Origin: an uncultured Alistipes sp.
Lineage (GTDB): Bacteria > Bacteroidota > Bacteroidia > Bacteroidales > Rikenellaceae
DNA length: 64,000 bases
Direction of reading: 5' to 3'
Assembly: GCA_948736885.1 (NCBI GenBank)
Contig: CAPXWY010000002.1
Coordinates: forward strand, 62,001 to 126,000
Under the pieces are notes generated by a model that ran no database searches, was not told the origin of the DNA, and saw only the letters and a list, made by a program, of their open reading frames with translations. The stretch's first letter is position 1. Each line of letters opens with the position of its first letter. A program made the translations under genes and the position numbers. Below are positions 1 through 9,013 of the stretch, piece by piece.

Positions 1-56
1 TGCAACGGGAGCACCCCGCGGCGAAACGGAAGTCCACCCAATAAAAACCACGGATC

Positions 57-863
57 ATGGCCAACAAGATTCTGTACGTCTGTCAACAGATAGCACCCTA
101 TCTACCCGAAACGGAGGCCTCGGTACTCTGCCGGACGCTGGTGCAAGCGATGCAGGAACGCGGAAACGAAATCCGCACGTTCATGCCCCGCTACGGCTGC
201 ATCAACGAACGCCGCCACCAGCTCCACGAAGTGATCCGGCTGTCGGGCATGAACCTCATCATCGACGACAACGACCACCAGCTCATCATCAAGGTGGCGT
301 CGATTCCGGCGGCCCGCGTACAGATCTACTTCATCGACAACGACGACTACTTCTCGCGCAAGGCCATCCTGCACGATGCCGAAGGGCACGAATTCGCCGA
401 CAACGACGAACGGGCGATCTTCTTTGCACGCGGTGTGCTGGAGACGGTGAAGAAACTGCGCTGGGCGCCCACCGTGGTGCACTGCCACGGCTGGTTTGCG
501 GGCGTGACGCCGGTCTATCTGAAAAAGGTGTTCGCCGACGACCCGATCTTCCGCGATGTGAAGGTGGTGGTCTCGCTCTACGACGACGGTTTCCCGGGCC
601 AGCTCGACGCCGGATTCGGCGCGAAGATCGCCGGAGAAGGGGTCAAGGATAAAAATCTGTCGATCCTGGAGACTCCGTCATACGAAAACCTCTGCCGTTT
701 CGTTATGGAATATGCCGACGGTATCATCGCCGCCTCGCCCGACGTGGACGCCCGCGTGCTGGAGCTGGCCCGTACGAGCGGCAAACCGATGCTCGAATAC
801 CGGGCGCCGGAGGAAGAAGGATTTTTCGACACTTACAACCGATTCTATGAAGAGATTCGATAG
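57..863 (+). CDS. Half-length glycogen/starch synthase (GT5 N-terminal domain only)
   Basis: The 268 residues begin with a typical GT5 Rossmann strand (KILYVCQQIAPY) and carry the HCHGWFAG segment near residue 141 that marks the starch synthase catalytic domain. The protein stops there. Full glycogen synthases run to about 470-550 residues and need the C-terminal GT-B half, which is absent. The classic lysine-containing ADP-glucose loop near the N-terminus is replaced by PETEASV. Short proteins of this kind occur throughout Bacteroidota, usually next to a DUF4270 gene as here. The next gene starts inside this one (17 bp overlap), so the two are probably translated together. Whether it makes glycan is uncertain. 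Confidence 0.8.
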   Translation: MANKILYVCQQIAPYLPETEASVLCRTLVQAMQERGNEIRTFMPRYGCINERRHQLHEVIRLSGMNLIIDDNDHQLIIKVASIPAARVQIYFIDNDDYFSRKAILHDAEGHEFADNDERAIFFARGVLETVKKLRWAPTVVHCHGWFAGVTPVYLKKVFADDPIFRDVKVVVSLYDDGFPGQLDAGFGAKIAGEGVKDKNLSILETPSYENLCRFVMEYADGIIAASPDVDARVLELARTSGKPMLEYRAPEEEGFFDTYNRFYEEIR

Positions 864-2463
864 GTATCTGCTCGCAGGGGCCGCGGCCGTACTGGCCGTG
901 CTGACGGGCTGCACGACGGTGGACGACTCGCTGGGAGCGAACATCGTGCCCGACAACCAACAGATGAAGACGGGCTACGTCGAGTTCCCGCGCAAGGACG
1001 GAAACGGCCAACCGATCCGTCGGACCCTGGTTAGAACGCGCCTGGTGCAGACCGACTCGATCGTTTCGTCGAAAACAGGCTACGGATACATCGGTTCGCA
1101 GCTCAACGACACGCTGGGAGTGCGCACGGCGGGATTCCTGACGCAGTATCTCGACGGCATCAGCAACTTCGAGCCGGGCATGTTCGGCTACAGACCGTTC
1201 GTAGATTCGGTGCAGCTGCTGATGACGATCGACCGCTTCGGCCGCGACACGCTGACGCCCCAGCGCTACGAGATCTACGAAGTGACGGACAACGCCTTTC
1301 TGAAAGAGAGGGCCGACACGACCTTCTACTTCGACTTCAAAGCGGAGAAGTATATCGGCAACGCCCCGCTTTTCAGCTTCTCTTTCCCCAACGAGCGGAT
1401 CAAGAATCTGAAATCTTCCACCGTAACGCTGAAAATCGAGCAGGCGGGAGAACAACTGCTGCGTCGCCTGCTGCTGCAGGAGGGAACCTACAAGGACAAC
1501 TACTCGATCTACAGCGTCGACAGCATGGAGCACTGGATGGATGAATTCAAGGGGCTCTACATCCGGCCTGCCAGAAACGAAGAACAGACGCAGACGGGCA
1601 AGGGCGGCATCTACGGCATGGACCTCACGAAGTCGGGGCTGGTGGTCTACGGCCGCAACCGCATGAAGGAGGATCCCTCGCTGGTCAAGGACACGCTGCT
1701 GCTGGAATACCTCTTCTACGATTCCTCGACCGCTACGAAGTTCGGCAACGTTTCGATAAACACGCTGGAACGCGACTACACGAAAGGCTCTTTCTTCAAC
1801 ACGAACGACGAAATCCGCGAACCCGCCCCGGGACAGCCCGACACCCGCCCGGAGAAGAACCACCGGGTGATGGTGGAAGGCATGGGCGGCGTGGCGACGG
1901 AGATCACTTTCGCCCCGGAGTTCTTCGCCGAACTGCAGTCCGAAATCGACCGCAACAATGCGGGCGGAGAAGACTACAAGACGCTTGCATTCAGCCGGGT
2001 GCGCATGATGATATACTTCGCCGACGCCGACCACGACTGGCAGCAGACCATGTTGAAGAATCCCGACAAGCTGATGGCGGAGATGGACACGGCCCCCGAG
2101 CGCATCGGTCTCTACACCGACTACAAGAAGCTGACGCCGATCATCGACTACAACTACACCTACGAGAAGAACTACGACGCACAACTGGCCTACGGCGGCA
2201 ACGTCAACCGCAGCCGCGGCTGCTACACGATGGACATCACGGGCTATGTCCAGATGCTGTGGAACGCCTATGCGGCCGAACGCGACGCGGCCAAGGCTGA
2301 AAACCGCGAAATAGACCTCGAAAAGGTGAAAAACCGCACGATCTACGCGGCACCCGAAGCCTACGGACTCTACACGTCCGACTTCTGCGTGCTGCAGGGA
2401 ATGGACGACGCGCTGAACGATGCGCCGATCCGTTTCGAACTGCTGTACAACCTCGTCAAATAA
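847..2463 (+). CDS. DUF4270 family lipoprotein
   Basis: I place the start at 847, inside the preceding gene, because MKRFDRYLL followed by a hydrophobic stretch and the lipobox LTGC (Cys22) forms a clean lipoprotein signal. An upstream in-frame start would bury it. The mature part, about 515 residues, begins with TTVDDSLGANIVPDNQQ, typical of DUF4270, a Bacteroidota family of surface lipoproteins of unknown function. Predicted location is the outer membrane. The pairing with the half-length glycogen synthase is conserved in the phylum, so a role linked to surface glycan is an inference only. The C-terminus ends at LLYNLVK, with a hairpin 43 bp downstream. Confidence 0.88.
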   Translation: MKRFDRYLLAGAAAVLAVLTGCTTVDDSLGANIVPDNQQMKTGYVEFPRKDGNGQPIRRTLVRTRLVQTDSIVSSKTGYGYIGSQLNDTLGVRTAGFLTQYLDGISNFEPGMFGYRPFVDSVQLLMTIDRFGRDTLTPQRYEIYEVTDNAFLKERADTTFYFDFKAEKYIGNAPLFSFSFPNERIKNLKSSTVTLKIEQAGEQLLRRLLLQEGTYKDNYSIYSVDSMEHWMDEFKGLYIRPARNEEQTQTGKGGIYGMDLTKSGLVVYGRNRMKEDPSLVKDTLLLEYLFYDSSTATKFGNVSINTLERDYTKGSFFNTNDEIREPAPGQPDTRPEKNHRVMVEGMGGVATEITFAPEFFAELQSEIDRNNAGGEDYKTLAFSRVRMMIYFADADHDWQQTMLKNPDKLMAEMDTAPERIGLYTDYKKLTPIIDYNYTYEKNYDAQLAYGGNVNRSRGCYTMDITGYVQMLWNAYAAERDAAKAENREIDLEKVKNRTIYAAPEAYGLYTSDFCVLQGMDDALNDAPIRFELLYNLVK

Positions 2464-2506
2464 ATTCCCGAGACAAGGACCAACCTGTCCGGATGATGCC
2501 GGGGCG

Positions 2507-2535
2507 GGAAAAGTTGCGAGCAATGAAACTTTTCC
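2507..2535 (+). terminator. Hairpin downstream of the DUF4270 gene
   Basis: A perfect 9-bp stem (GGAAAAGTT against AACTTTTCC) with an 11-base loop sits 43 bp after the DUF4270 stop. It has no long U-run, so it may be a weak terminator or an RNA-processing or mRNA-protecting structure. Confidence 0.4.
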
Positions 2536-2611
2536 TGAACCGAGGGGCAGCGCCGGGATCGCCTGGAAGCTGCCGAAGCGGAAACGACAGCATGAAACGA
2601 ACGAACGTCGG

Positions 2612-2646
2612 ATGCGAACCTAAGTGAGGAACTTAGGTTTTCGCAT
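2612..2646 (+). promoter_or_regulatory. Long hairpin in the topA leader
   Basis: The arms ATGCGAACCTAAGT and ACTTAGGTTTTCGCAT pair over 14 bp with a two-base bulge and a five-base loop, ending 30 bp before the topA start. It could terminate upstream transcription or attenuate topA. No close TAnnTTTG box is visible between it and topA, which favours topA being transcribed through it. Confidence 0.5.
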
Positions 2647-2676
2647 TTGAAGATAAAGCAATACAGAGCAAAACCC

Positions 2677-4974
2677 ATGCACGAAAACTTAGTCATCGTA
2701 GAGTCGCCGGCCAAGGCCAAGACCATCGAAAAATTCCTGGGCAAGGACTTCATGGTCAAATCGAGCTTCGGCCACATCCGCGACCTCTCGAAAAAAGACC
2801 TCGGAATCCACATCGACCGCGGATTCAGCCCCGTATACGAAATACCGGGCGACAAAAAGAAAGTGGTGGACGAACTGAGCCGCCTGGCCAAAAGCAAGAC
2901 CGTCTGGCTGGCTTCCGATGAAGACCGCGAAGGAGAGGCCATCGCATGGCACCTGACCGAAGTGTTGGGTCTCCCGGTCGACAAGACGAAACGCATCGTC
3001 TTCCACGAAATCACCAAACGCGCCATCCTCGAAGCCATCGAGAACCCGCGCACGGTGGACATGAATCTGGTCAACGCCCAGCAGGCGCGCCGCATCCTCG
3101 ACCGTCTGGTGGGCTTCGAGCTCTCGCCGGTGCTGTGGAAAAAGGTGCGGCCGTCGCTCTCGGCAGGACGCGTGCAGTCGGTGGCCGTGCGGCTGATCGT
3201 GGAGCGCGAACGCGAGATCATCGCATTCCGGTCGACCCCCTACTTCCGGGTTGTGGCGCAGTTCCATGCGGCCGGCGATCCCGACAAGACGCTTTTCAAG
3301 GCGGAACTCACCTCGCGCTTCGAGACGCGCGAGGAAGCCGAAACGTTCCTGCACGGCACGATCGGCGCCGCGTTCACGGTGGCCAAAGCCGAAGAAAAAC
3401 CGGCCCAGCGCTACCCTGCACCGCCTTTCACGACCTCGACTCTGCAACAGGAAGCCGGACGCAAGCTGGGCATGTCGGTCTCGCAGACCATGTCGGTGGC
3501 GCAGCACCTCTATGAACAAGGTCTGATCACCTACATGCGTACCGACTCGGTGAACCTCTCGCAACAAGCGCTGGCCCAGTGCAAGGAGGAGATCACGAAG
3601 CTCTACGGCGCAGAATACTCGCGCTGGTTCAACTACAAGACCAAAACCAAGGGTGCGCAGGAAGCGCACGAAGCCATCCGCCCGTCGTACATCGACCGCC
3701 AGACGATCGAGGGCACGCCGGCCGAGAAACGGCTCTACGACCTGATCTGGAAACGCACCGTGGCCTCGCAGATGGTCTGCGCGGAGCTCGACCGCACGAC
3801 GGTGACGATCGACATCGCAGGCTCGCCGCTGCAGTTCGTGGCGACGGGCGAGGTGATCCGTTTCGACGGATTCCTGCGCCTCTACTCCGAATCGACCGAC
3901 GACGACCAGGCGCAGGAGAGCGGCGAAGGCCGGCTTCCCAAGCTGGCGCAGGGCGACGCCCTGACGGCGGCCAACATCACGGCGACCGAACGTTTCACCC
4001 AGGCTCCGGCGCGCTACAACGAAGCCTCGCTGGTCAAGCGGCTGGAGGAGCTGGGCATCGGACGCCCGTCGACCTACGCACCGACGATCTCGACGATCAT
4101 CAACCGCGGCTATGTGGTGAAACAGAACAAGGAGGGGCAGAAACGCGACTACACGCAGCTGACGCTCACGGGCGACAAGCTGACCGCGAAGACCGTATCG
4201 GAAAAGTACGGCAAAGAGAAGAGCCGCCTTTCGCCGACGGATATCGGCATGGTGGTGAACGACTACCTGGAGGCGCAGTTCGGTTCGATCATCGACTACA
4301 ACTTCACGGCCAACGTCGAGAAGGAGTTCGACCGCATCGCCGAGGGCGACATCACGTGGGACCGCATGATCGGCGACTTCTACGCACCGTTCCACAAGAT
4401 GGTCGACACAGCCATCGAACAGCAGAACGACAAGAAGGGCCAGGCCCGCATCCTGGGCACCGACCCCAAGACGGGCCGCACGGTCAAGGCGCGCATCGGC
4501 CGCTACGGCCCCATGGCCGAGATCGAAGCGCCCGAAGGCGAGAAGAGCCGGTTCGCCTCGCTCAAGAAAGGCCAGCTGATCGAATCGATCACGCTGGAAG
4601 AGGCGCTGGAACTCTTCGCGCTGCCGCGCACGCTGGGCGAGCTCGACGGCGAGGAGCTGGCCGTGGGCATCGGCAAATACGGCGCCTACGTCCGCTACGG
4701 CAAGTCGTTCGCTTCGCTGGCCAAGACCGACGACCCCTACACGGTGACCTACGACCGGGCCGTGGAAGTGGTCCGCGCGCACAAGGAAGCGGCGGCAACG
4801 GCCCACAAGCCGCTGAAAGAATTCGCCGAAGACCCCGACATGCAGGTCAAGAACGGCCGCTACGGCGCCTACATCGCCTACAAGGGGAAGAACTACCGCA
4901 TACCCAAAGGCGCGGACCCCGCACAACTGACGCTGGACGAATGTCTGAAGATCGTGGCGGGCTCGAAGAAATGA
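2677..4974 (+). CDS. topA: DNA topoisomerase I (type IA)
   Basis: Relaxes negatively supercoiled DNA by single-strand passage. The 765 residues open with the Toprim glutamate motif VESPAKAKT, carry the acidic cluster SDEDREGEA near residue 93, and place the catalytic tyrosine in LITYMRTDSV (Tyr286). The motif GIGRPSTYAPT follows. The C-terminus has glycine- and lysine-rich Topo_C repeats (GRYGPMAEIEAPEG, GKYGAYVRYG, GRYGAYIAYKGKNY) instead of the four-cysteine zinc fingers of the E. coli enzyme. I chose the ATG at 2677; a TTG 30 bp upstream would add a poorly conserved tail. It is followed after 37 bp by a secreted peptidase gene on the same strand. Confidence 0.97.
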   Translation: MHENLVIVESPAKAKTIEKFLGKDFMVKSSFGHIRDLSKKDLGIHIDRGFSPVYEIPGDKKKVVDELSRLAKSKTVWLASDEDREGEAIAWHLTEVLGLPVDKTKRIVFHEITKRAILEAIENPRTVDMNLVNAQQARRILDRLVGFELSPVLWKKVRPSLSAGRVQSVAVRLIVEREREIIAFRSTPYFRVVAQFHAAGDPDKTLFKAELTSRFETREEAETFLHGTIGAAFTVAKAEEKPAQRYPAPPFTTSTLQQEAGRKLGMSVSQTMSVAQHLYEQGLITYMRTDSVNLSQQALAQCKEEITKLYGAEYSRWFNYKTKTKGAQEAHEAIRPSYIDRQTIEGTPAEKRLYDLIWKRTVASQMVCAELDRTTVTIDIAGSPLQFVATGEVIRFDGFLRLYSESTDDDQAQESGEGRLPKLAQGDALTAANITATERFTQAPARYNEASLVKRLEELGIGRPSTYAPTISTIINRGYVVKQNKEGQKRDYTQLTLTGDKLTAKTVSEKYGKEKSRLSPTDIGMVVNDYLEAQFGSIIDYNFTANVEKEFDRIAEGDITWDRMIGDFYAPFHKMVDTAIEQQNDKKGQARILGTDPKTGRTVKARIGRYGPMAEIEAPEGEKSRFASLKKGQLIESITLEEALELFALPRTLGELDGEELAVGIGKYGAYVRYGKSFASLAKTDDPYTVTYDRAVEVVRAHKEAAATAHKPLKEFAEDPDMQVKNGRYGAYIAYKGKNYRIPKGADPAQLTLDECLKIVAGSKK

Positions 4975-5011
4975 CAGAACAAGCAAAAAAAACCTTAAAA
5001 CCCAGTCTTAG

Positions 5012-6220
5012 ATGAAAAACCTGCTGATTACCCTGCTGGCCGCGGCGGCAACGCTGGCGGCAACGGCCCAGACCCCGCAGACCGAACCCGAACCCGAAGG
5101 CTACCGCTTCACCGACGCCAAGGTGCTGGAGATGACTCCCGTGAAGAACCAGCATCGCAGCGGCACCTGCTGGTGCTTCTCGACGATGTCGTTCCTGGAG
5201 GGCGAAATCCTGCGCGCCGGCGGCAAACCGGTGCACCTCTCCGAGATGTGGATCGTGCGCCACAGCTTCATGGAGAAAGCCGAGAAGTACGTGCGCATGC
5301 ACGGCGAACTGAACTTCGCCGAGGGCGGAGCAGCCCACGACGTGACGGAGGGTATCAAGAAATACGGCATCGTACCGTTCGAAGCCTATCCGGGCCTGAA
5401 CTACGGCACCGACAAACCCGACTTCCACGAGCTGACGGCCGCGCTGAAGGCTTTCCTCGACTCCGTGATCGCCACGGCCGACCGTTCGGGCAAACCCCTG
5501 TCGACGGCCTGGAAACGCGCCTTCAACGCCATGCTCGACGAATACTTCGGACACATGCCCGACACCTTCGTCTACGAGGGCAAGGAGTACACGCCGCAGT
5601 CGTTCGCTGCGTCGCTGCCCGTCTCGATGGACAACTACATCGACATCACGTCGTTCACCCACCATCCTTTCTACACGCAGTTCGTGCTCGAAGTGCCCGA
5701 CAACTGGATGTGGGGCAAGGTCTACAACCTGCCGCTGGACGAAATGATGGCCGTCATCGACCACGCGCTGGCCAACGGCTATCCGGTGGCTTGGGGCACC
5801 GACGTGAGCGAAAAGGGATTCAGCCGCACGAAGGCCCTCGGCATCGTGCCGGAAGCCGATCTCGACGGCATGAGCGGCACGGAAGCCGAGCGCTGGGGCA
5901 AGCTGACCGAGCGCGAGAAGGAAGCAGCGCTCTACAAGTTCGACAAGCCGGGCAAGGAACGCACCATCACGCAGGAGATGCGCCAGGAGGCGTTCGACAA
6001 CTACGAGACGACCGACGACCACGGCATGGTGATCGTAGGCACGGCCCGCGACCAGGCGGGCACCCCCTACTACAAGGTGCTCAACTCGTGGGACGACCTG
6101 CCTCCCTACGGCGGTCACTGGTACTTCTCGCGTCCCTTCGTGGCCTACAAGACCACCGACATCATGGTCAACAAGAACGCCCTGCCCAAAGAGATCGCCA
6201 AGAAACTGGGTCTCAAATAA
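5012..6220 (+). CDS. Secreted C1-family cysteine peptidase (bleomycin hydrolase/aminopeptidase C type)
   Basis: A 20-residue signal peptide (MKNLLITLLAAAATLAATAQ) is followed by a papain-fold peptidase of the bleomycin hydrolase branch. The nucleophile lies in HRSGTCWCFS (Cys53), the catalytic histidine in DDHGMVIVG (His337), and the asparagine in NSWDD (Asn358). At 402 residues it is shorter than cytosolic aminopeptidase C (about 450) and, unlike it, is exported, probably to the periplasm or surface. It fits a peptide-using gut anaerobe; the window also encodes S46, S9A and S9B peptidases. The stop is followed at once by a period-7 tract (AAGGTGA AAGGCGA). Confidence 0.92.
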   Translation: MKNLLITLLAAAATLAATAQTPQTEPEPEGYRFTDAKVLEMTPVKNQHRSGTCWCFSTMSFLEGEILRAGGKPVHLSEMWIVRHSFMEKAEKYVRMHGELNFAEGGAAHDVTEGIKKYGIVPFEAYPGLNYGTDKPDFHELTAALKAFLDSVIATADRSGKPLSTAWKRAFNAMLDEYFGHMPDTFVYEGKEYTPQSFAASLPVSMDNYIDITSFTHHPFYTQFVLEVPDNWMWGKVYNLPLDEMMAVIDHALANGYPVAWGTDVSEKGFSRTKALGIVPEADLDGMSGTEAERWGKLTEREKEAALYKFDKPGKERTITQEMRQEAFDNYETTDDHGMVIVGTARDQAGTPYYKVLNSWDDLPPYGGHWYFSRPFVAYKTTDIMVNKNALPKEIAKKLGLK

Positions 6221-6400
6221 GGTGAAAGGCGAACTTTGCCGAGCGGGAGCGACGATGGCGCAAGCCGAGAGCTATGTCGAACTTGTTCTGACTTAGCCGA
6301 GGAGCCGCCCATTCAAGACTCAGTCAAAGTCAAGCCCTCTTGGCTTAAAGGGGCAAAGTGAAAAGCGAGGAGCGCCCGTTTCGCATTTCCACTCGAAGAA

Positions 6401-6435
6401 AGCGTCCGGAACCAATAGGTTCCGGACGCTTTTTA
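6401..6435. terminator. Bidirectional terminator
   Basis: A perfect 13-bp GC-rich stem (AGCGTCCGGAACC / GGTTCCGGACGCT) with the loop AATA ends in TTTTTA on the + strand. It lies directly after the stop of the leftward pentapeptide gene and serves the rightward peptidase gene as well. The two genes converge here. Confidence 0.85.
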
Positions 6436-6436
6436 T

Positions 6437-7078
6437 CTACTCCTCGAACTCGACGCCGAGAAGCCTTACCAGGTCGAGCGCCTGCCCCTGCGAGATACGG
6501 GCCCCGCGGAGCTCGAACGAAAGGCATTCGCTCAGACGAATCCCCCGTATTTCGCAATCGGCGAGCGAGATGCCCAGCAACCGGGTGCCGAAGAACTCGG
6601 CCTCCGAGAGGTCGCAGCCGGAAAACCCGCACTGCTCGAAACGACAATCGCTCAGAACGGCACTTCGCAGGACACAATCGCCGAACATGACACGGCGGAA
6701 TCTGCCGGAGGCGAATCCGGCGAACTCCCCGCGGCAACGCGAGAAGAGGACAAAACCGAAAACCGACCCGGCGAATTCGGCCCCGGTGAGTTTGCAATCG
6801 AGAAACCGCACACGCTGAAACGAGCAGCCGCGCAAGTAGGCATTGGAAAAGTCGCAGTTGCGGAACAAGACATCAGAAAACCGCGTCTGCTCCAACACGG
6901 CCCCCGAGAAACGACATCCTGAAAAGATACATTGATCGACGATAAGGTGCTCGCGGACGACTCCGGAGAAACCGGCACCGCGAAAAACGGCGTCGCAGAC
7001 CTCCTCGGCATCGACGAGGAGCGCAGGATCGGCATCGGGAGCGGAATCCGCAGGCAGACGGGGCGGGGCGATCTCCAT
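6437..7078 (-). CDS. Qnr-like pentapeptide-repeat protein
   Basis: From about residue 50 to 195 the 213 residues follow a five-residue period with F or L at the centre and A, C, S or T at i-2 (CIFSG CRFSG AVLEQ TRFSD), so a right-handed quadrilateral beta-helix is expected. The C-terminus GARISQGQALDLVRLLGVEF resembles the dimerisation end of Qnr/MfpA proteins, which mimic DNA and bind gyrase or topoisomerase IV. Length is close to Qnr (about 218). It starts 3 bp after the phosphopantetheinyl transferase stop and is the last gene of the division block. DNA mimicry is inferred from the fold; a purely structural role is equally possible. Confidence 0.85.
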   Translation of the reverse strand: MEIAPPRLPADSAPDADPALLVDAEEVCDAVFRGAGFSGVVREHLIVDQCIFSGCRFSGAVLEQTRFSDVLFRNCDFSNAYLRGCSFQRVRFLDCKLTGAEFAGSVFGFVLFSRCRGEFAGFASGRFRRVMFGDCVLRSAVLSDCRFEQCGFSGCDLSEAEFFGTRLLGISLADCEIRGIRLSECLSFELRGARISQGQALDLVRLLGVEFEE

Positions 7079-7081
7079 AGG

Positions 7082-7681
7082 CTACGACAGAAAAACGACC
7101 ACACGTCCGGCGAACAACACGAAACGAAGCGTCAATGCCTTGCCGCTGCCGATCCGACCGACGAGCCGGCCGGCCGGAAAATCGACCTGCTCGATCCTCA
7201 GATCGCGCAGCCAATCCACCCCGCGGCGCCCGGCAAACTTGTAAAGCGTCTCCTTGGCGCACCACACGACGGCAGGCCACAGCGGATCGTCGGAAAGGAT
7301 GCGCTCGCCGGCCGAAAGATAACGTGCCGCAGCCCGGCCGAAATCGCGTGCGAGCGGCTCGACATCGACGGCACAAGGGGCTTCGGAGAGCGCGACGGCG
7401 ATAGTGCCCTCGCAATGGGAGACCGAAAGATGGAGCGCCGATCCCTCGATCGACGGGGCGCCGCAATCGGAGTAGGCGAAACGGAGCTGCGGAGCCCCCA
7501 GTTCGTGCCGCACGATCCCCCGCCATGAAAGCCACTCCGACCGGCGCGCAGGCTCGAATCCGGATGCCTGCTCACGCTCGGAAAGCGTAGTCCAGGCATC
7601 GATTTCGGGCTCGGAAAGCGGACGCGAGAGAAGGAGTCGGAACATAGGCAGACGGAAAGAGTGCGGACAATGAAGCGACAA
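7082..7681 (-). CDS. 4'-phosphopantetheinyl transferase (Sfp/AcpS superfamily)
   Basis: Transfers phosphopantetheine from CoA to a serine of a carrier protein. Family motifs are present in order: LSVSHCEG (residues 85-92), the metal-binding AVDVEP (104-109; family usually G-[IV]-D-[IV]-E) and WCAKETLYK (140-148), where Glu and Lys are catalytic. An internal Met13 (7645) is an equally good start; no clear ribosome site decides. Total length of about 190-200 suits a compact Sfp-type enzyme. It lies 38 bp after gldE, and a gldE-PPTase pairing is common in Bacteroidota. The carrier-protein partner is not in the window. Confidence 0.9.
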   Translation of the reverse strand: MSLHCPHSFRLPMFRLLLSRPLSEPEIDAWTTLSEREQASGFEPARRSEWLSWRGIVRHELGAPQLRFAYSDCGAPSIEGSALHLSVSHCEGTIAVALSEAPCAVDVEPLARDFGRAAARYLSAGERILSDDPLWPAVVWCAKETLYKFAGRRGVDWLRDLRIEQVDFPAGRLVGRIGSGKALTLRFVLFAGRVVVFLS

Positions 7682-7719
7682 CGGAACTTCACGAAGAACC
7701 GCCGCCCCGGCAACGGGGA

Positions 7720-8997
7720 CTATTTCAGATCGACGCGTATCTTGTCGATGCGGTGAGCATCCATCTCCTTGACGGTGAAACGGATGTCGTGCGAGGTGAA
7801 GATGTCGCCCTTGGCGGGGAAGTCGCGTTTGAGTTCGAGCATCAACCCGGCGAGCGTCTCGGCCTCGCCGCGGACGTCGGAGAAAGTCTCCTCGTCGAGC
7901 GACAAGATGCGTTCGAAGTCGCCGATGTGGGTTTTGCCCTCGAAAAGGTAGCTCTTGGCGTTGAGCCGCGTATAGAAACTCTCGTCGACATCGGATTCGT
8001 CGGAGATCTCGCCTACGATCTCCTCGATGATGTCCTCCAGCGAGACGAGGCCCAGCGTGGAGCCGTACTCGTCGACGACGATGGCCATGTGGACCTTGTT
8101 GGTCTGGAAGTCGCCCAGCAGGTCGTTGATCTTCTTGTGCTCGGGCACGAAGTAGGGCTTGCGGATGAGCTGCTGCCAGTCGAACTCGTCGCCGTGGTTG
8201 ATATAGGGCAGCAAATCCTTGACATAGAGCGTGCCGCGGATGTTGTCGATGTCCTCCTCGAAGACGGGGATGCGCGAAAAGCCCGATGCGATGATGGTCT
8301 GCTTGACCTTTTCGTAGGAATCGGTGAAGTCGAGCGCCGTGATGTCGACGCGGGGCTTCATGATCTCCTGGACCTCGGTATTGACGAAGTTGACGATGCC
8401 CGAGAGCATGACGTGCTCCTCGGGATTGGCCGTCTGGGTCATGTCGACGGCATCGGCCAGGTCGTCGAGCGAAATCTCGCTCTTATGGGCGGCCTTCTCG
8501 CTGATGCGGCTGCTGGTGCGCACGAGGATGAACGACAACGGGTAGAAAATCCAGCGCAGCACCGAAAGCGGGCGCGCGACGAACTGCGCGAAACGCGCGG
8601 GCAGCGTCTGCGCCAGCACCTTGGGCAGCACCTCGCCGAAAAGTAGCAGCAAGAACGTGACGACGACGGTCTTGAAGAGAAACTCGAACCGGGTGAAGGT
8701 AAAGAGGGCGTCGACGATGTTGGCCATAAGGATGGTGATGCAGATATTGACCAGATTGTTGACGACGAGGATGGTAGCCAACAGAAAGTCGACGTTGCCC
8801 AACAACCTCAGCACGGCGTCGCCCGAAGCCGAAGGGTGCTGCTTGAAGCGCTGGACATCGTTGTGCGAGAGCGAAAAAAACGAAGTCTCGGCACCCGACA
8901 CAAGCGCGGAGATGCAGAGCAAGACGAAAGCAAGGATGCCGAAAAAAAGGATATGGGCGGGAAAACCGTTGAAGATAATCCAGGGAACGTGTTCCAA
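7720..8997 (-). CDS. gldE: GldE-like CNNM/CorC family membrane protein
   Basis: About four hydrophobic helices (near residues 12-32, 68-92, 105-128, 140-160) form a CNNM/DUF21 domain. Two CBS domains follow (from IMKPRVDITALDF and IRKPYFVPEHKKI), then a CorC_HlyC domain at the C-terminus. Members move or sense divalent cations; GldE was named in gliding Flavobacterium but is widespread in non-gliding Bacteroidota. I see no other gliding genes, so a cation or envelope role is more likely than motility. The first codon appears to be TTG at 8997, only 16 bp after the ftsZ stop. No ATG lies nearby and the true start is uncertain. Confidence 0.88.
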   Translation of the reverse strand: MEHVPWIIFNGFPAHILFFGILAFVLLCISALVSGAETSFFSLSHNDVQRFKQHPSASGDAVLRLLGNVDFLLATILVVNNLVNICITILMANIVDALFTFTRFEFLFKTVVVTFLLLLFGEVLPKVLAQTLPARFAQFVARPLSVLRWIFYPLSFILVRTSSRISEKAAHKSEISLDDLADAVDMTQTANPEEHVMLSGIVNFVNTEVQEIMKPRVDITALDFTDSYEKVKQTIIASGFSRIPVFEEDIDNIRGTLYVKDLLPYINHGDEFDWQQLIRKPYFVPEHKKINDLLGDFQTNKVHMAIVVDEYGSTLGLVSLEDIIEEIVGEISDESDVDESFYTRLNAKSYLFEGKTHIGDFERILSLDEETFSDVRGEAETLAGLMLELKRDFPAKGDIFTSHDIRFTVKEMDAHRIDKIRVDLK

Positions 8998-9013
8998 AAC
9001 CGGGGAATTTAGG

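Noticed and set aside
1..56. 3' end of an upstream gene before the glycogen synthase
   Set aside because: One frame reads thirteen codons and a stop at 42-44, but this is too short to identify.
2464..2676. Possible riboswitch before topA
   Set aside because: The hairpins do not match any consensus I know, and topA is not a usual riboswitch target. Described as hairpins only.
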